Notes under the pieces: model-generated
The model's input: only the letters and a program-made list of their open reading frames with translations
Databases searched by the model: none
What the model was told of the DNA's origin: nothing
Made by a program: the position numbers and the translations under genes
In this document: positions 30,501 through 38,842 of the stretch, in pieces
Position numbering within the stretch: position 1 is the first letter of the stretch
How the letters are laid out: every line of letters starts with the position of its first letter
Assembly: GCA_900323505.1 (NCBI GenBank)
Contig: OOIN01000002.1
Location: 558,001 to 622,000, forward strand
Direction of reading: 5' to 3'
Origin: Ustilago trichophora
Lineage: Eukaryota > Basidiomycota > Ustilaginomycetes > Ustilaginales > Ustilaginaceae
DNA length: 64,000 nucleotides

Positions 30501-31679
30501 TTTACTGAAGTATTCCAGCCTGTTCGTCATGTGCGAAGAGGCACCAGAGTCAAGTATCCAATGATCATTTATACTGTGACTTCGGCTAGCTAGTAGGGAT
30601 GATTCGTCAGCGACTTTGGCGACTACTTGTGCTGCACATCCCCACACGTCCGGCTCTTCATTTTGTTCCCTATTTTCGTTGTTTGACGTGTTCGGCATTT
30701 GGTTGTCATTTTCTTCAGTCGCGGCGTTGGCGACTTCCTTGCGTTGAAAAGGTCGGTTTCCGTTTGAAGTCGCGGCACTTTGTTTGCAGTGTCTTGCAAG
30801 GTGTCCAACCTTATTGCAGTTGTAACATTTCTTTCCACACAGTGCTGCTATGTGTCCAATCCTTCCGCATTTGAAACAGGCGCCTTTGGATCCAGTAAAC
30901 TGTTCCCCGTTGAGATTATGTTTGGTATTGCGATGTCGCTGCCCGCCATGTGGTTGTCTATTAGCTGACATCGCCATCTCTATTTTGGAGCTATCCTTCG
31001 CCTTGCCTGTCTGGTTGAGCTCCTCCTCCCGGGCCTTTAGGGTCCTCAGCACATCATTGTATCTTTCTATTTCGTCCAGCTCGTTGAGCCCTTGAGTGAC
31101 TGTGTGCTGTTTTCCATCGGCATCAGTATACGTAATTTCCTTCTTGATGAGTTTCCGGTATGTGTCATTTTCTCGCATTAGCATTGCCTTGTATACTCCG
31201 TACTCAGGGCGAAGTCCCTGCACTAGTGCTTTCATTCGTCTGTCGACATCGGTCTTGTATCCAGCAGCGTCGAGTTGTTCGCAGATCTTTGCAATCCTGG
31301 CAGAGTAGGGGTCGATTCCCTCTCCTTCCTTCTGTTTGATTGTGTTAAGCTGTGTCTGTAACATTTCCACTCGGAGACTTACATGCTCCTCAAAGTGGCC
31401 CTGAAGTCGCTGCCACATCTCCATGGGTGTTGGCAGCGACTTCACCAGGTGCCTATATTCCTGTCCAATTGCTTGAAGGATGAATCCTTTTGCCTTGATG
31501 TCTGCCTCCATCCATTCTTCTCGAGCCCGTGCCGTAACTTCAGGCATGCCCTGCGTCATACATATATAGACCTTTCCTTTGGCCATCATGGCCGCCGTGA
31601 AGTCGTCCTTCCAGGTGAAGTAGTCATCCACCGACTTCAGCCTGGGGATACCAATGAGACTTGCTTCCTTGTCCGTCAT
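27558..31679 (-). CDS. Copia Gag-Pol polyprotein (1373 aa)
   Basis: This single frame encodes all replication proteins of the element. Gag occupies about residues 1-300 and ends in two CCHC zinc knuckles (268-281, [14 protein letters not shown]; 285-298, [14 protein letters not shown]). The aspartic protease follows with DSGA at 377-380. The integrase has the HHCC zinc domain (HRRLGH..., CETCEVGKH) and a DDE core visible as [16 protein letters not shown] and IAERMNRTV. Reverse transcriptase contains [24 protein letters not shown]-type motif parts and the catalytic YVDDIVLV. RNase H has [10 protein letters not shown] and a late VDNAAA. No stop or frameshift separates Gag from Pol, as in Drosophila copia and plant elements and unlike Ty1. 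The ATG at 31679 is about 130 nt downstream of the LTR TATA box. All catalytic residues I checked are present. Confidence 0.97.
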   Translation of the reverse strand: [1373 protein letters not shown]

Positions 31680-31737
31680 TGTTTGTCTTCAATTCTAGTG
31701 TTAGCTTCTTACTTACTGTACGCAGGGGAGTGCAACT

Positions 31738-31750
31738 TGGGCTCATAACC
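31738..31750 (-). other. Primer-binding site matching the initiator tRNA-Met anticodon arm
   Basis: The minus strand directly after the 5' LTR reads GGTTATGAGCCCA. Its complement TGGGCTCATAACC is the anticodon stem-loop sequence of eukaryotic initiator tRNA-Met (anticodon CAU). This is the internal priming arrangement known for Drosophila copia, where a tRNA 5' half is the primer. It is not the tRNA 3'-end site used by Ty1. Confidence 0.8.
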
Positions 31751-31962
31751 TATTAAAGTTATTGTCGCAACTAGAATTCAAATTACTGAAGTGGATCGGG
31801 GGAGCCATATATATACATGTGCGAAGTCGCACCAAATTGGCTATTGCTGTTGGAGCGAAGTCGTTGGCTTGTGTATTGGGGAAATGAGTCGGGGAAACAC
31901 ATCGGGGAAACATTATTTTTAGAACATTTTTATCGAACCTTTTTGAGACTGAGAAACTAACA
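31751..31962 (-). repeat. 5' LTR of the copia element
   Basis: This is the right-hand copy, 212 bp, upstream in element orientation. On the coding strand it begins TGTTAG and ends CTTTAATA. Three direct repeats (starting 31902, 31889 and 31876) lie in U3, upstream of the TATATATA at 31808-31815. Confidence 0.96.
31808..31815 (-). promoter_or_regulatory. TATA box of the copia 5' LTR
   Basis: TATATATA on the minus strand, conserved in both LTRs, lies about 130 nt upstream of the Gag-Pol ATG. It probably marks the U3/R boundary region. Confidence 0.6.
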
Positions 31963-31967
31963 AGAAC
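31963..31967. repeat. Target-site duplication, right copy (AGAAC)
   Basis: Exact repeat of 25941-25945, directly after the right LTR. Confidence 0.9.
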
Positions 31968-34495
31968 AACACCAACTCCAAAGAAGTGCCGGTACGATTG
32001 ATGCCCGACACCTCACCCGAGATCAAGCCCGTTCTCACGGATGAAAGGGCTGCTCCTGGGGTCGAAGCGAGACTGTGCCACACTCCGTTGCTGAAAAAGT
32101 CCGAGTCAACGAGACAATTGACTACAGAGTCTCCTGTACGCTGTCCATACGCGGAACGAGCCGATGTTGCCACGGACGTAAAGAAGGGCAATGTAGAGAT
32201 AGAGCAAGACGGACTGTCGCGGTCTTTGAGTCCACGCTGTCACTCGCTGATATGCCGCAGTGGTAGAGATCCCTACGGGAAGACCAAACGTCGTAATCAT
32301 CCGACTGCGAGACCCCTTTCTTTCTGATTCAGGATCACGAGCCATGCTCAGGAACACCTGTGTGCATACGTTCTTCGCCACATCATTGAATCCTCAGAAG
32401 GAGTATCCATCGGCTTTCGAGAGACGGACGGCCGTAGAAACTGCTTCGTGGTCAAACGCTACGGACGGAGGAATGTCGGAGACCGCACCTACCGCAACAA
32501 AGCTGTCAGGGCTGGAGGGATTCCTCAATATATGCTCATATTGGGCACTTCTTCGCCTCGACAAGCTTCTATCACATGCTTGCTTGCTCAGTTGATGGAA
32601 TCAAGCTGAGAACAATGGGACAGACCAAAACATTCCGCCACAAAACATGGCGGCCAGGCGTGCTTCTAAATAGAGCTTTCCGTACCTAACTGACTTGCTG
32701 CACAGTGACCTTACTTGTGCAGCTGGTCAGGGCTTGCTGCAGTGTGGAGTTGGACGGCCATTTCTTTTTTCGGATTTCATTTTTTCGAGAAAATTGGAAT
32801 TCTCTGCTGGCTCTACGCCCTCGCTCGGATCTCGAGATGGGCGGTTAGCGCTGAAAATAGGCCGAGATCTGTGCGAAAAGGTGAGAGCAGAAGACCCTGG
32901 CTGGACTGTAAGGCGAAATTATCGCAATTGCAACGCGGACCCTGAAAGGTTTCGCACGTTCCATCGTATCCAAGGTTTTAGCGGATGAGACACCCGTCGA
33001 TCAAAGCTTCGACAAGAGTGAGGGAGTAGGAGGAGGGCCTGAACAAGTCGGCCCGAGCCGTGAACGGGGGGGAAGAAGAGCAAAATCGTGGCTCTGTTGT
33101 TGTCCTGCCTAACTCCGCAGAAGTGTGAGCATCGTCATGAAAGACAAAAGAGTGGCTGCCTGTGCATCCAAACATGTGGACCAGCGTCAGCAAAACTTGA
33201 TCTGAGTCTCAAAAAGAACAAAAATCCATGCGATGCAGCTGGCAAGCCATACAGTAAATTGAAATCATCATTAACACGCCTGTGTTCTCTTTGCATGGAC
33301 ACTCTTGGCATCTGACGCTGTTCTGCAAGCAAACGGTAGCTGTGGGATAAAGGGTTTCAACAAGGCGGTGTAAAGCGAAGAACGAGACAAAAAGGCAGGC
33401 GTGGAACAAGACCTAGCTTGTGATTGGCCCGTCAGCAAAGGCCACGAATTTCCCGCTTAATCGACCACGGCCCTCCGGAGACACTCGTCAAGGTGTTAAA
33501 GAAAAAAAAAACAGGCTTAAGCTTTGCAAAAAGACAGTGGGAGCCATGAACATTTGGAAGAACACAAGCAAGCAAGCAAGTCGTACAACCAGGGCTCGAA
33601 AAGAAAAAGAAGCTTGCGTTGACAAGTCCTCGTACAAAATGACATGAAGAGCATCGGAGCCTAGAGTCCTAAAAGTTGCATCTTGCATTCCACTCTTCAG
33701 CCCGTGTCGCAGCTTAGAGTTGATCTCGTGGCACCTTCAGTGGGAGACAGACAGCCCTACAAACTGTAGATGCTGCGTACCCCCTTTCCGTCTCTACAGC
33801 CTCCTTGACGCTGCTGCATTGATAGCAGAGGCTACACAGGATGTGCGGTGCTATAATCAAAGCTCCTGCATCTTCATTACTTCGCAGAAGCAGAGGGCGT
33901 TGAAGAGGTGCGCACTGATGTCGTTTTTATTTTTTTAAATCTTATAAATAAATAATTAAAAGGGACGTACTGTACGTCTTCGAGAGATTTCGAGTGGTTC
34001 TTTTGGTTCGGCTGTCCTGTAATCAACCACAACCATCGCTCGTCCCCTTCAGCCTGGCTCGGCTAACCCGAAGCTGTTTCACGATTTCCGCCGCCTGTCA
34101 AGAGGATCCCGCCTCGTGCTGAAACCCTTTTTGCTTCCCATTTGCGCGCTCCAGATCTCGACTGATCTCGACTGCTTCGCCCCAAGTCAACCTTGGCAGA
34201 AAGCCACGATCTTGTCTTGACCTTTCTCTGCTGAGCAAATCGCGGCCTCGACCCCTCCTCAAGGACCTGCGCTTGGAATCACAATCACCTTCCAACTATT
34301 ATATACAAAGCCGGTCCGGTCGCCAGCTTCAACTACAGGTGTCCTTGGCCTTCCGATCCCTCGCTATACACCACCATCATCCAGGCAGAACAAAGTGCTA
34401 TGCAAATCTGAAAAGCATCAGTTTCCAATCAGGCTAATCAAGGCTCCAAGACCAAGCCGCAACCATCGTCGGCGTTCAAATCGAGCACCATCAAA
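31968..34495. other. Non-coding region right of the retrotransposon
   Basis: No gene is recognised. Short frames at 31986-33000 have no family features and rely on non-ATG starts. An AT-rich stretch lies at about 33925-33960, followed by the odd palindrome GACGTACTGTACGTC (33964-33978). The last 400 nt should be the promoter and leader of the following membrane protein. Confidence 0.5.
34300..34305 (+). promoter_or_regulatory. Candidate TATA box of the TM7S3/TM198-like gene
   Basis: TATATA lies about 190 nt upstream of the ATG at 34496, in front of a C-rich leader. Confidence 0.4.
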
Positions 34496-37400
34496 ATGCT
34501 GCTCAAGCCTCGCATGCACTCAGCATGCGGCCTTGCCCTATTGGCGTTGCAGGTCTGCCTGGCTCAAGACCAGCAGCCAGCTCAGCCTTCTTCGACTGTT
34601 AGCGGTTCTGGCAGTGCATCGACCACTGCACGCACCGCCTCTTCAACATCGATCCCTGCCTCAACTACGGTGGTGTCGACCATCACGACTACTCTGTCGA
34701 GAGGACAGTCACTTCCGACCAGTCTCACCGCATCACCAAGCTCAAGCAGCGGCGTCTTCTATATTCCAGTCACCACCGTCATCCCAGTAGCAACCAATGC
34801 AACATCGACGACCGCTTCGTCTACAGCTGCCGCACCGACAGCCACAGCCAATGCAACCGCATCGGCGTTGGACAAATCTCCCAACAATGCTCTGCCTCTC
34901 CACACCATCATCGACCCGGCTTTCGGCGTTCTTGGCGCAATCCTCATCCTTACTGGTCTGCCCATGGCTTTCTACGGTCACCGAAATCGCTGGTCCAGCT
35001 ACTTCTTGTCCGGCTTCTTTGCCCTCGCTCTGATCTGCATCTCCATCATCCTCAAAGTTGGTGTCGAACCCGCCGTCAACCCACCGTCCAAGGCTATTCG
35101 GGGGCTCTTCCTTGTTGCTGCCGTCATTGCTGGTGCCGTTGGAGGTATCATCTCTGTCGTCTTTTGGCGTGGTGCTGGACTGCTGGCGTGTGGTTTGGGT
35201 GGATTCTTCTTCGGCCTCTTCCTCCAAGCCGTTCGTTCCGGCGGTCTCATCCGTCCTGTCGGCCTCCGCTTCATCTTGTACATCGGTCTCTATGCTGTCT
35301 TCTTTACTGCCAGCTGCATCGAGCGTGTCCACTCGCTCGTGCTCGCACTGGCCACCGCCATCATCGGCGCAACCGCGCTCACGCTCGGCATCGACTGCTA
35401 CTCGACGCAAGGTCTCAAAGAGTTCTACGTTCGCAACCTCGGCTTCGATTCCCTTTTCAGCGCAAAGTATCCGCCTACTTTCCAGAACGGCCACTTCCCG
35501 CTCGTGCAGGGTATGCAGATCGAACTTGGTGTTCTAGGTGCACTCATCCTCATGGGTTTCGCCTTCCAGATGCGACTGTGGTCCGACCTTCGCACCCAGC
35601 TCTCGGTTCTCAAACGATCCGATGAACGCCGCAACATGCGATCCAAAGCTGAGCGGGCTGCGCGCGCAGTCGCTCGGACTGCCAAGCGCGATCTCGAAGA
35701 GTGGGAAGCAAAACATGGCTACAGCAAGACAGCTAGTCGTAATCAGGCCCCGAGAGATGTAGAGAACGGCCTCTCGCCCGTTCCTACCCCTGATCTCAAG
35801 GACTCTAGAAGCCGCACGAGCTCGTTCATGACCCTTTTCCGCGCCAATACCGATGTCACGCAGCTGGCCACACCCACCTCGCACACCGAAAAGTTCGCCG
35901 ACTCTCCGGCCGCGTCTAGCATCCTCGACACAACCGCCTATCCGTTCCCTGCCCAGTCCAGCGGCCGTCGCAGCTCCCAATTCCTCGACTATATCCAAAA
36001 GGGCCCTGAGCGAGTCGAGCCCGAAGGGCCATTGCGGCTTGATTTGCCAGCCATCACCTCACCGATTGGAGATTTCGGTGCAAGCCCCGTGGCTTCATCG
36101 GCACCAAAATCCTTCACGATGAGCCGAATGACGAGTGGCGCGGGAAGCACAGTGCCAGAATCAACCACCTTCAGTGCATCTCAACAAGCCAAATCGCTCG
36201 ATCTCACTCGCGCCTTCTCTTCGGAGCCCGTGGCGCCTGTCGCCTCTTTCCGACAACGTTCCGCCTCTACAGCAGCATTGATGGACAATGCTGCTACCTT
36301 CATGGATTTGGCCCCAGCGAAGACCGAGACAGGCAACTCTGCTAGCAATTCAAGTTACGCGGGTACCGAAGAGCCGAGCTGCCTCCACCAGCCAGCGAGG
36401 CGTGCTCAGAGCCAAGGTATGGCGTCGAGATCTGTCTTGGGAGCCGAGGCACCCGACTGGAACCAGTTGAACGATACGTCGTCGCACGAGCGCACTCTCT
36501 CTAGCCCGACAGACCCAACCGGATCAGGCATCGCAGGTGCCACGCCCATGGCAAAGAGTCGGTCGCATCAGGGACAGCTGCAAAACAACATGAGTGCGCC
36601 GTATGTGGACCCGTACGCAGAAAGATGTTATCCTCAAGTGCAGCAGAGCCCCTTGGCTTCGCCTAGCCACGCCCCTGTCAAGATGGTGAGCGGCGGTCAG
36701 AGCAATGCTGTGATGCAGGCACGTCGATCCTTGGCGATGCGTCGCAGCGATCAGCCCGCCGTACCCTGGACAAATCCGGGGACTGAGAACGGCAACTCGA
36801 CCCACAGAAGGGCAGCGAGCGCCGAAGCCCCACGCATGCGCGCCATGTCGATTGAAGAGCTCGAGGCACGTCACCGAGCCAAGCTAGCGGCCTTGCAGGC
36901 GCCCGCTACTCAGACTGTTCAAGAAGCTGATGCTCTGCGTCGGGCTAAGGAGGAGTGGGAGAGAAAGCAAAAGTTGGAGAGGAGGCGTATGCAGGAGCGA
37001 GAGGCCCAGAAGCTGGCCGCCGCCGCTGCTGCTTCTGCCGGTGTTGGTGGCTCAGCGTCTAACAGTCGGGCAATGTCACCTGTTCAGGGTAGTCATGACC
37101 TTCACAGGATTAGCAGCAACGGCTCGCGAGAAGAACGCCGACGATCGCGTAATCTGAGCGCTACGCTGCTCGAAGCCGTCGGAGAAGAGACACGGGAAAG
37201 CGTCAGTGGAAGAGTGAACAAGGCTGCCGAATGGCGCAAATCGATCTCAGGCGTGGAACAGTTGGATCCCAGGGCTGCCAAGCCCTCGAACCCCGCTACG
37301 CCCAATAGCACTCGACCCACCTCGCCACAGCCTAGCGCAGGACTCGAGCGAGGATTGGTGAACCCTTTTCCACCGCAGACACAGGAGCGAAAGCGACTGA

Positions 37401-37504
37401 GCGAGACCGACCGACGGCGTTTGAGCCAAGGCGCTGGCGAGCGTGCACAGCGTCGCAACAGCCAGCCTCTTCTCGACTTTGACTTGCCTCAGCGCCATCA
37501 GTGA
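34496..37504 (+). CDS. Secretory-pathway membrane protein with TM7S3/TM198-like (DUF4203) domain (1002 aa)
   Basis: The protein starts with a hydrophobic signal peptide (about residues 1-23, cut likely after LALLALQVCLA). A Ser/Thr-rich, probably O-glycosylated ectodomain follows to about residue 130. Residues 140-370 form a compact bundle of seven or so hydrophobic helices starting at PAFGVLGAILILTGLPMAFYG and including the glycine-rich GLLACGLGGFFFGLFLQAV. This matches the DUF4203/TM7S3-TM198-like domain. The remaining 630 residues are a cytosolic tail: Arg/Lys-rich just after the last helix, then Ser/Pro-rich. It has a charged coiled-coil segment (RRAKEEWERKQKLERRRMQE) near residues 812-832, an Ala run and a basic C-terminus. 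The molecular role is unknown. The coding sequence is one frame with no intron. Confidence 0.85.
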   Translation: MLLKPRMHSACGLALLALQVCLAQDQQPAQPSSTVSGSGSASTTARTASSTSIPASTTVVSTITTTLSRGQSLPTSLTASPSSSSGVFYIPVTTVIPVATNATSTTASSTAAAPTATANATASALDKSPNNALPLHTIIDPAFGVLGAILILTGLPMAFYGHRNRWSSYFLSGFFALALICISIILKVGVEPAVNPPSKAIRGLFLVAAVIAGAVGGIISVVFWRGAGLLACGLGGFFFGLFLQAVRSGGLIRPVGLRFILYIGLYAVFFTASCIERVHSLVLALATAIIGATALTLGIDCYSTQGLKEFYVRNLGFDSLFSAKYPPTFQNGHFPLVQGMQIELGVLGALILMGFAFQMRLWSDLRTQLSVLKRSDERRNMRSKAERAARAVARTAKRDLEEWEAKHGYSKTASRNQAPRDVENGLSPVPTPDLKDSRSRTSSFMTLFRANTDVTQLATPTSHTEKFADSPAASSILDTTAYPFPAQSSGRRSSQFLDYIQKGPERVEPEGPLRLDLPAITSPIGDFGASPVASSAPKSFTMSRMTSGAGSTVPESTTFSASQQAKSLDLTRAFSSEPVAPVASFRQRSASTAALMDNAATFMDLAPAKTETGNSASNSSYAGTEEPSCLHQPARRAQSQGMASRSVLGAEAPDWNQLNDTSSHERTLSSPTDPTGSGIAGATPMAKSRSHQGQLQNNMSAPYVDPYAERCYPQVQQSPLASPSHAPVKMVSGGQSNAVMQARRSLAMRRSDQPAVPWTNPGTENGNSTHRRAASAEAPRMRAMSIEELEARHRAKLAALQAPATQTVQEADALRRAKEEWERKQKLERRRMQEREAQKLAAAAAASAGVGGSASNSRAMSPVQGSHDLHRISSNGSREERRRSRNLSATLLEAVGEETRESVSGRVNKAAEWRKSISGVEQLDPRAAKPSNPATPNSTRPTSPQPSAGLERGLVNPFPPQTQERKRLSETDRRRLSQGAGERAQRRNSQPLLDFDLPQRHQ

Positions 37505-38842
37505 GAGCGCAAATGCGGCCGTTGTGTACTGGCATCCTTTAGGCATATACGATTGTCATATGAACGACCTCTCCGTATAGCTTTGCTTCGTATTCGACAA
37601 AGTGCTTCTCTCACTTGCACCCTTAACGACTCCTTCTTTTGCATGTTCATCTTCATTTACGACTTGCACTTCCATGAACAATATCATTGTCATTGTCCGC
37701 TAACTATGATGCTGCCGGATGGTGGATATTTCAAGCTTGGTTCGGATCGTTGCGTCCTGAATCCTTGAGACAAAGAGTATAGAGGTTGCGAAGATGTGAA
37801 GAAGCACAACCGAAGCCGGCTGGCCTTCCCCAATCGGACGGATGACTCCATCGTGAAAACCGAGATCGGAAGCAATCCCGATTGACCGTTATGACCGTGA
37901 AGGGAGATGCAGAGTCGACATGAGCGCGACTCGCCGATCCGCTGTGGCTCCAGCGACGTGGATCTGGAAATGCAGGATATGCCGGCTTTTGAAATGAAAT
38001 TAAGTGGCCCTTATTTGGAATCACTTTTTTCTAATCTTTGGCCGCGAAAGCTTCTTTGCAGCGTTCTTATCGCACATCGTAGCTGCAGAGTGTTGATTTT
38101 TGATTTCGGGTTTTTTTTGGGGATCGCTCGCTGACTCGCTCGCACGCGCATTCGCTCAACGAACCACGCACGAGTCAGGTTTAGTCGACAAAAGAAAAAA
38201 AAAGTTTCCGCCGCCTAGGAGACGTTGATAGCCAAAACCCGCTCGGTCTTTGACCCATTCTTGCTTCGACAACAGGCACTCTCTCTAGAATCTCGTGGTT
38301 TACGCAGCAGCAGCGCACAAGCCGGTTTCAATTTTCCCAGGTTTCCCCACCAATTGATGCTGCCATCCGTTCTTGGCCCGCCCACTCCTTGCTGCTCCCT
38401 GTCAGTCTTGGCTGCTCGGCTGCTACTGTCATTGTTTGCCAATCATGGCCATCTGATTGCCGACGCTGCCACTGCACGAGCTAATTCAACATCGAGTCAG
38501 CAGCCGGTCGCCCTCACGACATCTCTGCAACGCCCTACGGTGCGATCTTGGTCATTGTCCAACTTTTTCCTTACCGAGATCAGAAGCCGTCTTATTCCGC
38601 CCGCATCTTCTTCGTGCCCAACACTGCTGCCGCCGATTGCCCATAAACACAAGCAGCATCAGCAGAAGATCTCATTCCAGCATCTTCTCTCAACGTCGCT
38701 TCCCCATCAAAGCCTATCCCTCTGCGCCCACCTTGCTGCTGCTCTCTACGTGCCTTATCTTTCTTGGCAACCCTTCGCGCCATCGCTCAAGCCTCGCACG
38801 CCTCGCACGCATCGTACAATCTCGTCCTCCAGCAAAGCTTGG
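37505..38842. other. Leader/intergenic region before carbonic anhydrase
   Basis: It holds the 3' UTR of the preceding gene and the promoter of the carbonic anhydrase gene. From 38225 the carbonic anhydrase frame is open, with an in-frame ATG at 38357, but this part reads as Ser/Leu-rich leader rather than conserved protein. Confidence 0.5.

Larger units (their letters stand above)
25946..31962 (-). mobile_element. Complete LTR/copia (Pseudoviridae-type) retrotransposon
   Basis: The element is 6,017 bp, read on the minus strand. It has two 212-bp LTRs, a 5-bp AGAAC target duplication, a primer-binding site at 31738-31750, an uninterrupted 1373-residue Gag-Pol frame with integrase before reverse transcriptase (the copia order), and a purine tract at 26158-26167. 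It also carries an extra Zn-cluster ORF between pol and the 3' LTR. LTR termini on the coding strand are TG...TA rather than TG...CA. The LTRs differ at 7 of 212 positions. All coding parts are intact, so the copy is fairly young and may still be, or recently have been, active. Confidence 0.96.

Noticed and set aside
31986..33000. Short plus-strand frames right of the retrotransposon, possible remains of a gene disrupted by insertion
   Set aside because: The left flank of the insertion is an A-rich non-coding tract, and no frame continues across the target site.
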